A stretch of DNA of 64,000 nt from positions 7,502,650-7,566,649 of the forward strand of contig NC_021684.1 in NCBI RefSeq assembly GCF_000247815.1. Direction: 5' to 3'. Made by a program: the position numbers and the translations under genes. Each line of letters opens with the position of its first letter. Position 1 is the first letter of the stretch. The notes beneath the pieces were generated by a model. That model was given only the letters and a program-made list of their open reading frames with translations, was not told the origin of the DNA and did not search any database. Shown piece after piece: positions 50,431 through 61,182 of the stretch. The DNA is from Ficedula albicollis. Lineage: Eukaryota > Chordata > Aves > Passeriformes > Muscicapidae.

Positions 50431-51600
50431 AGGAGTGGGAGCCGCTGGAGTCTCGTAGTTGTTGATTAGTTTCCAGCTAAGGAGTGTTGAGGAATTCATT
50501 CAGTGCAGGTAGCTCGGGGTGCAGCTGCAGCTGGAGCTGCTCGGGGGGCAGGAGCCCCAGGTGAGAGCCGTGAGCTGCCGGCCCTTTGCCCAGCACAGAG
50601 CCCCTGGAATTGTGGCACAGCCGGGGGAGGGAACCCAGATACGGCAGCAGCCCACGACCCCCAGCCTTTAGCTTTATACACTGAGGGTATAAAAGCCTAG
50701 GGGCTCCTTTGTTTGTGGTCCCTCCTCGGGGGCACCAGTTATTGTTATTTACTTATTGCACCGAGATTAAATGTAAAGGATCTGGATGACTGAAACCCTG
50801 CTTTGGGAAACCTGGGGTTGAACAGGTAAGGAAACCTGCTCTGACTGTGAGTGTGGTGTGTGTAGGGAGTCAAGCAAGTCAAGTTTTAATCTCAGTGCCA
50901 CTTGCAGTGGCACTATACGGAAAAAAATTTAATCCAGATTCTTGTCAGCTATTTTTTTCTCAAATAGATGCAGCCCTCTTTAAGCAAAAAAAGCCCCCAA
51001 ACCCACTAATCCCAAATTAACTCCAAGAAGAGTGAGAAACTCCCAGCCTAAAAAGGGGTATATTAGATAAGATGGTTACTATTTGAAAGAAAATAACTAT
51101 TCTGGGATAGCTGTCAGTGTTTGAGTTGGCCTCTTTTTCTCTTCACATAATAAAAACACCACCTAATTTTAGTCTTGAAACCCCCAAAATTTTTACAGTA
51201 AATTGGTTTATACATTTCAGTAAGTTTATAGTGGAGAATGAAGCTGTTTCAAGAGGTATTTCTGTTATAAAGCTCATTATGGGCTTTAGTGAAGCAAGGG
51301 TTGTAAAACAAAGTAATTTGTTAACTGCATTTTTTAGAGTATCATTAGTATGATGAAAATACAGCGAAGTACAGAGTGAATACAAAACCTCTTAGGAAGT
51401 GCTGCTTTGACTCTTGATGGAACATCTGTATCAACTATAAATATGCATTTTTTTCTTGTCTAAATAGCAGAAGGCTTATTGTACTTGAGATTTTTTCAGT
51501 TCCTAAAAATGATGAGAAAATCAGCCTTGTGTCAAGCCAAATATAATTTACTTATTACTTTGCAACTACAGTAAAATGTTCAGAAACTATACAAAGACTT
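50431..51600. other. intergenic, ACTR8 5' side to SELENOK 3' end
   Basis: No gene or repeat family recognised. The region separates the ACTR8 promoter area from the SELENOK 3'UTR end. Both genes are on the minus strand. Confidence 0.5.
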
Positions 51601-51617
51601 TAGACAGTAAACATATA

Positions 51618-51623
51618 TTTAAT
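51618..51623 (-). terminator. SELENOK: candidate poly(A) signal of SELENOK
   Basis: ATTAAA on the minus strand, 12 nt after the SECIS core and about 185 nt after the stop codon. A short 3'UTR that just includes the SECIS is plausible. Confidence 0.45.
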
Positions 51624-51634
51624 GAAACTGTGGT

Positions 51635-51681
51635 TCAGTTACACTGGATCCTTGAAGAAGGAGTTCCCAGTACAACTTCAT
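51635..51681 (-). ncRNA. SELENOK: SECIS element (type II) in the SELENOK 3'UTR
   Basis: On the minus strand the core has ATGA (51681-51678) and the opposing TGA (51637-51635). An 11-bp helix links arms 51677-51667 and 51647-51637; nine pairs are Watson-Crick and two are G-U. Above it lie an unpaired GAAC holding the conserved AA, and a second 5-bp stem (TCCTT/AAGGA) with a short loop. This is the form-2 SECIS architecture that recruits the selenocysteine insertion machinery. It lies 126 nt beyond the stop codon. Confidence 0.9.
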
Positions 51682-51806
51682 TAATCTGCTTCTAGCACAG
51701 AGCAGTTTCCAGTCAGGCATACTCATCCCCATTTGGTCCACCACTAAACTCGTCTTCTTTTCATCTGGCAGATGTGTATGCTTGTGCCTGCCTCTTCAGC
51801 AGGCGT

Positions 51807-51810
51807 TTAC
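51807..51810 (-). CDS. SELENOK: SELENOK exon 5 (last codon and stop)
   Basis: Only 4 coding nt: the G completing the final Arg codon and TAA, directly after a TTTTAG acceptor. The rest of the exon is 3'UTR with the SECIS. Confidence 0.9.
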
Positions 51811-54800
51811 CTAAAAGATAAAGTAATAACAGTACATTCAAAGAGGTGTTTCTTTGTGAGATAAAAATGAGTAAAAAATGTAAAAGAATATTTTTTTTAA
51901 TTTAGCTAAATGAGACATGCCAGAGACTTGCTAACTTTATTTCTGATCAGGTTGCACATTGCTGTGATTACCCAAAAGCCATCTCCACAGTCTTTGCTGT
52001 CCTTGTGTCTATACCACAACGTCCTGGGGTTTTTGCCCACTTGGAAGAAGCTTATCCTTGTTCTAGTGAACTCAAACACTGGAGTATGTGTTTCCTGGTA
52101 TATGAACTTTCTCCTACAAGGTTTACAAGGTACTAACCCCCTGCATGGCTATTTTTTTTCCTTGTAACTTTTATTATAGTACTAATAGGAGTGACTGATG
52201 GAAAACAAGGATTATTTACTTAAGTCTTAAAGTAAATTAAGCCATACTATAAATATACTTAGTGTCAGCTGTAACTCCCAGCAGCCAAACTAATTATTAA
52301 ACAGAATTAAATATCAGGCAGCTGTAAGAAATTTAAAATCTAACTTTTACCTCTATTTTTAATTGATTCTGATTTTTACACTTTACTGGAATTCAAGTAT
52401 CATTGTAACAGGGGAAAACCCCCCATTTTTACTGTCTTGTAATAACTTTATTTTTTTCTTTTTTTTCTGTTGAGAAATATCAACTTTAACCAAAACCCCT
52501 CACATGTCATGTAACTATTAGAAATGCAAACAAAGCTTCATTTTCTAAAAATCTGATCTTTAAATTAGCAGCCAGAAAAGATGAGAAGCTATAAATAACT
52601 TATCAGCGGTGCTCAAAAACCTTTGCCACACTGCCTATTAATTTCCATGCAATTAAAAATGACAGCCCAACATTCTGAAACCAAAATCCTTTTCAACATC
52701 TCTTCCCCCTTGCTTTTTCTCCCCTCTACTGGAAGTATCTTTCTTTAATTATTGACTAATTTTGATTATTTTCCTGTTTTGGTAACCTCTGCAGCAGGAG
52801 GACAAAACACTCCATTCTACCTTAACCCTGAATTAACACTATTAAAAAATGCTATGCTATTAAAAAAAAAAAACCCAAACCCTTCAAAGCAGGATACAGC
52901 AGATTTGGAATTACCTTCCTCATCCACCTCCAGCCATTGGTGGTGGACTGGGGCCTCCACCCCAGTGATTTATTCGGCCCATCCTACGGCGAGGATGTGC
53001 TGGAGGCCTGAAAAAAAAGGAATTCTTCTGTCATTAAACTTTTCAACTAGAAATACAATAACACTCTCTAAATGTCAGTAATGAGAAAGTCTGAACCTCT
53101 GAAAAAGTTGAGTTTCACCTGAAAAGCTACAAGAAAACCCCACCCCACTTTTGTGAAAATCCTCTCCTGTTTCATTACTGCTGTGTGATGTGAGAAGGCT
53201 GCAGATCACTGATGCTTTTACACAGTCCTACAAAAAACTAAGGTTGTAGTGTTCATAGAAATTCTACCCCGTAACAGTATTTTGCTTTATCTGTAGGTAA
53301 TGTATTACAAGAAATGACTGCACCAATGCAAGTCAAGAAGAATTTTAAAGATATATCTTGTCTCCTAGACAGGCTTCAAAAATATTTTCAGAGAGTGTTA
53401 GTCTGTACTGCTGTTGTCCAAAGCTGTGTATTGTTACCAACAATAGTGCAAATAACCATTTTAGCCTTCCAGCACAACCCAATTCAAATCACAACTGTTA
53501 GCTATTGAGATTAATGTCACTTCACCTAGACATGGGAAAAAATGGTGTGAATATGAAAAAAATACCCTCTTCCATCATGGTATCCTGAATAGGAGGAAGA
53601 TGTGTAGCCTCTTCTTCTCAAATCTGGTTGAATAATGCTCTGAAAACTGGAAAATTAAAACAGAGGTTAGGTGAATTGATAGCTAGATATAGTTTTGAAT
53701 TTTTTTATTGGATGATAAGAAATGGCCTGAAAAATAGTAAGTAGTGTTCAGGAATGAACAGTGTATCTTCTCATGATCACTGTTGTTTAAAAATCTTGGC
53801 AATTTGTCTCCTACATATGAAACTAAAACCTGAAATAATTCCAAATTACTGTGGAGCTTAAACTATAAAACCTAGTTTTCTTGTTAATATGCAAGAAGTT
53901 TTGTGTTTACTGCTGTGTGATTACTTCTAAATACAGTCAGAATCAATTGTCACCAGCAGAAATTCTCCAACAGCTTAATTATTTGGTCAGCTAGTAGATG
54001 CTTTTTAACAAAAGTGTAAATTTTCTTTTTTGCAGTATCAAAATAGATGAAATATAAGAAAATTCATTTGAACTGCCAATAAGTTAGTGTCACTTTTCAT
54101 GCACTTTTTAAGTATACTGTGCTTAATAAAGAAAACCACAGTTGTAGTAAAGCATTTATACATATGCAATGCTACAGAGTAAATATAACATTTTGATACT
54201 GATAGCATTGTGTAACTTCCACTTATGTCAAATGTAAAATGAAGCTCAACAAAAGAATTAACTTCTACTTACAACAGAACGACAAAATCTGCTATCGACC
54301 AGAAGAAATCTGTTATAGATGACAAACTCCAGGGAGCCCGACTCTGGTTATCCAACACTTGTCCTGTAACACAGCCAGACACAAAACATCCAGTGACGTT
54401 CAGTGTGTGACACTGCACAGTACATTAAACAAAACCAGATCTGCTAAGTCCAGAGGTTGCAGCTGGGACGGTGAAACTGCACTTCATGGCAGCGAGTTTC
54501 ATTTTCTGCAGGTTACTGCCCAAGTATTTGAACTAAAGGAGTCAGGACCGCCACAGGGGCTCTACGTCCAGGAACTCTACAGAAAGTACCAGCGCAGCGT
54601 CTGGTTCGCCGTCAGCGGTAAAGTGCTGCCACTCCCGCTGTCTGCAGCACGCACTCGGACTCGTCCAAGTCCCTAAATCCGATTTAGAGGCAGACAAGGC
54701 TCGGTCACAGGCCGCAGGCAGCGCGGGGTGACGCGACACCGGCAGCGGGCGGACCGTGCCGGGCTGTCCCGCTCTGCGCAGCGCGGGCCCGGTGCCCCCG

Positions 54801-54854
54801 CTCGGTGCCAGCCCCGGCCCGGCCCGGCCCCTCACCGTTGGAGATGTACACCAT
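51807..54854 (-). CDS. SELENOK: Selenoprotein K (intron-proximal exon 1 used)
   Basis: SELENOK is a small single-pass ER membrane selenoprotein, linked in mammals to DHHC6-dependent palmitoylation and ER-associated degradation. Five coding exons on the minus strand join in frame: 54854-54836, 54363-54273, 53646-53566, 53007-52915 and 51810-51807. They give 95 aa (human 94). The N-terminus MVYISNGQVLDNQSRAPWSL aligns to human MVYISNGQVLDSRSQSPWRL. A hydrophobic segment, about residues 20-42, is the membrane helix. An Arg/Gly-rich tail follows, with PSPPP and finally MAGGG-Sec-GR. The Sec codon UGA is at 52922-52920 and the true stop TAA at 51809-51807. A SECIS element follows. Exon 1 is embedded in an 18-copy minisatellite, so the start actually used is uncertain between 54854 and 55500. 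Confidence 0.94.
52915..53007 (-). CDS. SELENOK: SELENOK exon 4 (Sec-containing C-terminus)
   Basis: 93 bp, PPAHPRRRMGRINHWGGGPS then PPPMAGGG-UGA-G-R. Human reads GRINHLRGPSPPPMAGGUGR. The TGA at 52920-52922 is read as selenocysteine, 5 nt before the exon end. Confidence 0.94.
53566..53646 (-). CDS. SELENOK: SELENOK exon 3
   Basis: 81 bp encoding (F)FQSIIQPDLRRRGYTSSSYS then GYHDGRG, matching human FKTLLQQDVKKRRSYGNSSD...DDGRG in layout. The donor is gtattt, weaker than consensus. Confidence 0.9.
54273..54363 (-). CDS. SELENOK: SELENOK exon 2 (membrane helix)
   Basis: 91 bp encoding QVLDNQSRAPWSLSSITDFF then WSIADFVVLF. This is the transmembrane segment. Acceptor acag and donor gtaagt. Confidence 0.95.
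54836..54854 (-). CDS. SELENOK: SELENOK exon 1, intron-proximal copy (MVYISN)
   Basis: 19 nt from ATG to donor gtgagg, encoding MVYISN plus the first base of Gly. It is the only one of the 18 units with Ile at position 4, as in human, and the only one followed by unique intron sequence. It is probably the ancestral exon. Confidence 0.7.
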
Positions 54855-55481
54855 GGCCCCCCCGGCCCCTCACCGTTGGAGACGTACACCATGGCCCCCC
54901 CGGCCCCTCACCGTTGGAGACGTACACCATGGCCCCCCCGGCCCCTCACCGTTGGAGACGTACACCATGGCCCCCCCGGCCCCTCACCGTTGGAGACGTA
55001 CACCATGGCCCCCCCGGCCCCTCACCGTTGGAGACGTACACCATGGCCCCCCCGGCCCCTCACCGTTGGAGACGTACACCATGGCCCCCCCGGCCCCTCA
55101 CCGTTGGAGACGTACACCATGGCCCCCCCGGCCCCTCACCGTTGGAGACGTACACCATGGCCCCCCCGGCCCCTCACCGTTGGAGACGTACACCATGGCC
55201 CCCCCGGCCCCTCACCGTTGGAGACGTACACCATGGCCCCCCCGGCCCCTCACCGTTGGAGACGTACACCATGGCCCCCCCGGCCCCTCACCGTTGGAGA
55301 CGTACACCATGGCCCCCCCGGCCCCTCACCGTTGGAGACGTACACCATGGCCCCCCCGGCCCCTCACCGTTGGAGACGTACACCATGGCCCCCCCGGCCC
55401 CTCACCGTTGGAGACGTACACCATGGCCCCCCCGGCCCCTCACCGTTGGAGACGTACACCATGGCCCCCCCGGCCCCTCAC

Positions 55482-55500
55482 CGTTGGAGACGTACACCAT
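55482..55500 (-). CDS. SELENOK: SELENOK exon 1, promoter-proximal copy (MVYVSN)
   Basis: The first ATG a ribosome scanning from the upstream promoter would meet if the array is real. Same 19-nt exon with Val at position 4 and donor gtgagg. Only a donor in this same unit keeps this ATG in frame with exon 2. Confidence 0.45.
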
Positions 55501-55930
55501 CGCCGGCCCGCCCCGGCCCCGTCCCTGCGCCTGCGCGCGCCGCGCGCATGGGCAGCGGGGCGGTGACGGCGCTGGGCGGCGCTGGGCTGCCGGTTCCCTC
55601 AACACGGGGACTAACCGTCCCGCTTAGGCGCGCCTGTAATCGAGGGTCAGTGTTCTAAGGAGTAAGCCCCGGCACTCCGGCTAGCGGGGGATCCCACCCT
55701 GCACCCGGTAACGCGGTTCCCTCTGAGGTTCCTCTCAGCGCCGGGCCCCCCGCGGATCCCCTCAGGGCCCCGGTACCGGACCGCCCCCAGCAGCCGGGCG
55801 GGGCCGGCCCGCGGCGGGCGGGGCTCAGCGGGGCCGCTCCCCCCCCCCCCCCCCCCGGGCGGGGCCGGCCCGCGGCGGGCGGTGCTCAGCGGGGCCGCTC
55901 CTCCCGCCGAGCGGGCGGGTCGGCTTCACC
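55501..55930. promoter_or_regulatory. SELENOK: SELENOK CpG-island promoter region
   Basis: Very GC- and CpG-rich sequence directly upstream of the SELENOK first exons, including a CGCCTGCGC-type NRF1-like stretch at about 55.53-55.55 kb. No TATA box seen. It contains a C18 run and a tandem duplication at 55797-55901. Confidence 0.6.
55797..55901. repeat. tandem duplication, about 60-bp unit with C18 tract
   Basis: A 45-bp GC-rich block at 55797-55841 recurs at 55857-55901 with one or two changes. The intervening part is a C run (55839-55856). Located in the SELENOK promoter island. Confidence 0.85.
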
Positions 55931-56119
55931 CGATAATGGATTTGTTGTGGTTGTTCCGGCGCTGTCGGAGCTTCTCTGCCGCGTTTAGCAGTAGTAACGG
56001 GAGTTGGAATCGTCTGGCAGGGTTTCGTAACAGCTAAGTGTTCCTAATCGCCTTCTGCAGTAATGATGGAAATATGACCAAAAGCAGAGATGATTTAACA
56101 CTTCTGTCCTGCGAGGTTA

Positions 56120-57000
56120 CCAAACACGAGGGGCACCAAACACGAGGTTATGACTTTCGGTGCTCTAGGCACCAACTTCGTTGGGTTATCTTCCTAAATG
56201 AGCCAAGCAGTTAATAGTTGCTATAAAGCTTATTTATTACAAAGGCGCATCAGTCTCAAAAAGTGCAGAGCCACAGACGATAGAGTCCGTGCTAAGTTTT
56301 GGTGTAAAGTTCCGAGCAGAAGCAGAGGCTGCCCTTGTCAGGGTCCCGGGAAGCTGATGTTGCTGCGGCAGCTCCTATCTTTTTCTTGGGTGTTGACTGA
56401 TGACGGCGAGACAGCAAAGCAAAGCAAAAGCAAATGGCAGTGGCAAAAAGCAGTAGTAAAAAGCCAAAAATCCTGGCAAAAAAGCACCAACTTTCTTCCA
56501 TACATGCTCTTATATAGAATCTTCCCAACAAACTGAAACACAAGCTCGGACTACCACTTTTTAACTTATTAAAATTTTAGTTTCTTAACATGCTAGGTTA
56601 CGTATAGACTACACATACAGCCTATCTTGTTCTATATAAAAAATGTAAGCAATATTCTAACTATAGCTCTATTATGTCTAAGCACTGTCTAAAACTACAG
56701 TCCTAAAGCCTCCACTGAAAACATTAGTACATTTTTCAACCTTCACTAAAACTTGCACTTCTACTCTAGTGTTTAAACCTTTCACTTACTAGAAACATTT
56801 AAACTCATACTAATACTTATTAACTCACTAATCTTAAACTTACACCTCTACCTTATGTGTGAGTAGCTTAATATACTTCAATCCACCCAAAAGCTTTAAT
56901 TCAATTCCTACACTCTAATTTCTCTCTTAAGAATTCAGAAACCCTCAACTTACTAACTCCAACACTCTCCAAAGGGAACTTTTGTTCTCTGTATTTAATG
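56120..57000 (-). mobile_element. probable solo LTR of an endogenous retrovirus
   Basis: On the minus strand an AT-rich U3-like stretch leads to TATATAAG (about 56508-56515), then about 270 nt later AATAAA (56233-56238) and a U5-like tail. This is the promoter-then-poly(A) order of a retroviral LTR. No gag, pol or env sequence flanks it. Boundaries are approximate, and I could not identify target-site duplications with confidence. Confidence 0.5.
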
Positions 57001-59574
57001 TCAAGTATGTGGATGTGTATATTCACATTATCTTTGTGGGAATGTTCAACCCTAAGTTGGGCATTTGTTTTAATTTCTTTTATTTTTATGAAAGCCTTGC
57101 CCTACAAATAGTGGCTAGCATTCCTTTTCTGGGAGAATTATCAAGCTGATTATCTCTCAGCCTGTCCTTGGCTCAGGAGCTGAGTAGAGAGGAGGAATGG
57201 GAAAAGCCCTCCCCGTGCAGCTGCACTTTGTGGTGGAGTTGGGCCAGCAGGTGTGGCAGGAGCTGTGCTGGAGCCTCATTCCTGGCCATTGTGCTGGAGC
57301 CTCATTCCTGGCCATGCTGTGGCCCTGCTGTCCCACTCTGCCCTGCCTTGGCTCCCAGCTTTGGGGCTGGCAAGGTCAGAGGATCAGGAGGCTGTGCACC
57401 TGTGCTTAATGAACAGTAGCAGAGGCATTTTGAGAGTCAGCAGCAGGAATGTTTACATTCCAGCTGGGTATCCTTGTGAAGGTGCTGCTATGAGCAGAAG
57501 TGTGTAACAGCTAAAAGTTACCAGCAGTGCTGTTTGGGGGCTAGGGAGCTGTGGTTATTTCACAATAGGCCAAGGAAATATTTGTGCAATGCCGTGAAGA
57601 GTAGTCTGGGCCGTACATTGGGATAAGTAATTGAAAAATATTTTTTACATTTACTTTTTTTAAATGCCTTCTGTGCTCTGTTCCGGGTATGGGTTTGAAT
57701 ATTTTGATTCCTTGTGAACTGTTTCCTATCAATACCTAAGTACCTGTGTCTGAGCAACATGTAACTGTGCTTTTGCAATGTTTTATATTTTTTAATGAAG
57801 AGTAACAAAACTGTGGGTCAGCTATTTAAAGAGTTTTCTATACTGGGGGATGACCTTTTAGTTGTGGTGAAAGAGAACCTGAAAATGGTGTGTGTAGAGA
57901 AGAGGTGATACAGCATGAGCAGCACTTGTACTTTAAAATTGATGCTACATGCAACTGTAGAAGTTAAACAAGAGAATCGTGGCCCTGGCATGAAAAGATT
58001 TTGCAATATACTAATGACATTTAACAACAGAAATAGAAAAGGCATTTTTCTTTTCTTTTTTTTTTTTTTTTTTTGGTTTTTTTTTGGTTTTGTTTGGTTT
58101 TTTTTGTTTGTTTTTCTTCCCCTGGCCTCTAGTTATTTCAGATAGTGATTGTCATGTTGCACCAGCACACAATTAAAATGGAAGCATTCAAAACTTAATT
58201 TGGACTTGAATTATTCATAAAAGAGCTGACTTTTATGTGTTTTTTTGTTTTATGCACACAAAATTAATACTGTATGTCTTAGAATGAGAAGGTCTTTTGA
58301 ATTCCACATTTGTAATGTGGAATGTTTATTGCAACATAAGTGCAACACTCAGCAGATATTTCATGGGATTCTATTTTTAAACTGCTTTTATAAGAAAAAT
58401 TTAAATAACGTGCTGTTTGTGGAAGAGCTGATACTCACTTCTTGGGACTAAATTGTGTTGATTTCATGGCAGAATGTTAAATCGAATTTACCTGTTCAAG
58501 TGGCTTCAGCTTTTGAATAATTGATTGAAGATCTAATTTTTTTACTCTTTAGTGCTCCAGATAGAGGTATCTTTAACTGAGAGCCCACAGTACATGAGTA
58601 TATCTTGTGCAGATTTAAACTGGAATTTTGCAAAATCAGCAGCTCTGATCCTGGCATAAAATCAGGTCAAGTGCATAAGCACGTAATGCTGTGAACTATT
58701 TTTTCCCCTGGCTGGGACAGAGACGAGATGTTTTACTAGCAGAATTTGTCTGCAAATTGTTTGTTTATACAATTTCCTGAGATCTGAATAACAAACATGG
58801 AGAAGCTTTAGTTCAAACTTATTACTGTTAGAGTTTGAAACCACATACATGCTGGAGGAATGCCAAAGGAATGCCTTGTGCTTTTGTATTTCTTTAGATA
58901 ACAGTATATCCTTATATACAGAAAGCCATAACTGTGCATTATGTATTTTTACCAACAAAGACCTCACCCTTCACTAGAATGAAATTGGTGCCTAGAATGA
59001 AATTGATGTTCCCCCATTTAAAGTTGTATAAGTGTCTAGAAAGAAACTTCCCCACTCTAGGCAGAGTGAGCAGTGCTGCATTTCATGTTCGGGCAGGGAA
59101 AGAGCAGGTTCAGTCCCTGGTGAAAGCACGAGCTGAGTGAGGAAATCCCGGGTTTCGGGAATGGGATACTTGGGATGTCCATCGGGGGGCAGCGCGTGTG
59201 TGAAAGAACGCGCCCTGCCTTGGTAACCGCACTGCAAACACTGTGCGCCTCCGGCAGGGCGTAGCTGCATCCTCCTCTACAGAAAAACCCTCACTGCACT
59301 CCCACTTGACACTTTGTAATGCATAAATGGCAAGTTCTTCCCGGCCTGAGGACTGCTGTCGGCTACACAGATTTAGGAATTTGTTAGAAGTTTGATTTAG
59401 GCAGAGTTTTGGGTAAAGTGGGAGAAATGCTTGTATTTTAAATATAATTATTTTATTGATGAGAATGATTGGGAGGTTTCTTGATTGGGACTTTTTGGCT
59501 TTTTTCTTCCTTTTTTCTCCATCCCTGCATACTTTCCTCAGTTAGTGGAATGGCAGACTTCCTACTTTGTTAGG
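57001..59574. other. no gene recognised
   Basis: Non-coding sequence with a 26-bp tandem duplication at 57264-57316 and a T-rich low-complexity tract at about 58.04-58.12 kb. Short frames show no family resemblance. Confidence 0.5.
57264..57316. repeat. tandem duplication, 26-bp unit x2
   Basis: The 'tgtgctggagcctcattcct' segment occurs twice, 26 bp apart, without differences. Confidence 0.8.
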
Positions 59575-59576
59575 TG

Positions 59577-59608
<32 letters not shown>

Positions 59609-60383
59609 AAAAGAAGGTGAACATAAATGAATGTAATAACGACCTTTGGAAATATAGCAGGTAGGAAAAATAATGATCATGACATGGGTCAAGTGAAAAT
59701 AAAAATCAAGTCCTCAAACCTATGTGGTAAGTTAATGGCAAAGCCTGAGATAGAACTGCTCTGCTTACTCTCCTTATGTAATTTCTTGAGGATATACTTG
59801 CATCTGTCAGGTAGAGGAAGCAAAAGCAGTCTCAGGCTCTGTCAGTGTTTTGGTTTAAGGCAAATATCCTTTGCCTTGTTATGCTTTCTGTTAATGCATA
59901 AGAATTTGATTTGTCTTGTACCTGATGAGTCTGGATTGTGAATATGTGCACACACAGTGCCTACTTTGGCATGTTTTCCTTCTTTTTTTCTTGAATTCTT
60001 TAAAAATATTTGGCTTTCTGTCTAAGGAAAAGTAAAATTTAATGCAATGAAATTTGAAGAATCAGTGTTCCCATTACGGATTTTTCTTTTTCACTACTGT
60101 TCCTATATTTTAAAATTCTCTTTGTAAATGTAGCTTGTAAGCACACCCACAGATTTCATGTAGTTATTGCCACGTCCTAGGTTTTACTTTGGTACCAGCA
60201 ATGATGTCATTATGCTGTTGTGGTATCTTTAGAAATGAAAGGGGTGATTAACCAGGGAAATGGATTTGTTAAGACAGATGTGAATGTTGCCTTTTTTGCC
60301 AGGCCATTTAGCCCACAGACTAGGGCAGTACATCAACTGCAGGTGACCATGTGGTTCAGCTGATGTCAGTCTTCTATTTGGTG

Positions 60384-60414
<31 letters not shown>

Positions 60415-61182
60415 AAAAGAAGGTGAACATAAATGAATGTAATAACGACCTTTGGAAATATAGCAGGTAGGAAAAATAATGATCATGACATGGGTCAAGT
60501 GAAAATAAAAATCAAGTCCTCAAACCTATGTGGTAAGTTAATGGCAAAGCCTGAGATAGAACTGCTCTGCTTACTCTCCTTATGTAATTTCTTGAGGATA
60601 TACTTGCATCTGTCAGGTAGAGGAAGCAAAAGCAGTCTCAGGCTCTGTCAGTGTTTTGGTTTAAGGCAAATATCCTTTGCCTTGTTATGCTTTCTGTTAA
60701 TGCATAAGAATTTGATTTGTCTTGTACCTGATGAGTCTGGATTGTGAATATGTGCACACACAGTGCCTACTTTGGCATGTTTTCCTTCTTTTTTTCTTGA
60801 ATTCTTTAAAAATATTTGGCTTTCTGTCTAAGGAAAAGTAAAATTTAATGCAATGAAATTTGAAGAATCAGTGTTCCCATTACGGATTTTTCTTTTTCAC
60901 TACTGTTCCTATATTTTAAAATTCTCTTTGTAAATGTAGCTTGTAAGCACACCCACAGATTTCATGTAGTTATTGCCACGTCCTAGGTTTTACTTTGGTA
61001 CCAGCAATGATGTCATTATGCTGTTGTGGTATCTTTAGAAATGAAAGGGGTGATTAACCAGGGAAATGGATTTGTTAAGACAGATGTGAATGTTGCCTTT
61101 TTTGCCAGGCCATTTAGCCCACAGACTAGGGCAGTACATCAACTGCAGGTGACCATGTGGTTCAGCTGATGTCAGTCTTCTA
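59575..61182. repeat. large tandem duplication, about 806-bp unit x2, with poly(T)
   Basis: Copy 1 runs from about 59575 to 60376 and copy 2 from about 60381 to 61182, offset 806 bp. Each starts with a T tract of more than 20 nt. The rest appears identical: a 104-codon open frame is the same in both. No function recognised. Confidence 0.95.

Larger units (their letters stand above)
54828..55505. repeat. SELENOK: 38-bp minisatellite, 18 copies, each containing SELENOK exon 1
   Basis: The period is exactly 38 bp: the minus-strand ATG recurs every 38 bp from 54852-54854 to 55498-55500, 18 times. Each unit carries a 19-nt exon (ATG to AACG), a GT donor and 17-19 nt of G-rich linker. Units look identical except the one at 54836-54854 (one base, Ile for Val). 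The promoter-proximal copy is at 55482-55500, next to GC-rich unique sequence. Confidence 0.95.

Noticed and set aside
54728..55658. Three + strand frames of 250-300 codons with a repeated RWRRTPWPPRPLTVGDVHH-like pattern
   Set aside because: They run antisense through the 38-bp minisatellite. The repeat has no + strand stop, so all three frames stay open.
56292..56543. 83-codon minus-strand frame with a hydrophobic stretch
   Set aside because: It lies inside the probable LTR and starts near its TATA box. More likely LTR sequence than a gene.
59627..60747. 104-codon + strand frame found twice, at 59627 and 60433
   Set aside because: Same sequence in both copies of the 806-bp duplication. 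It has no recognisable family, and its composition resembles translated non-coding DNA.
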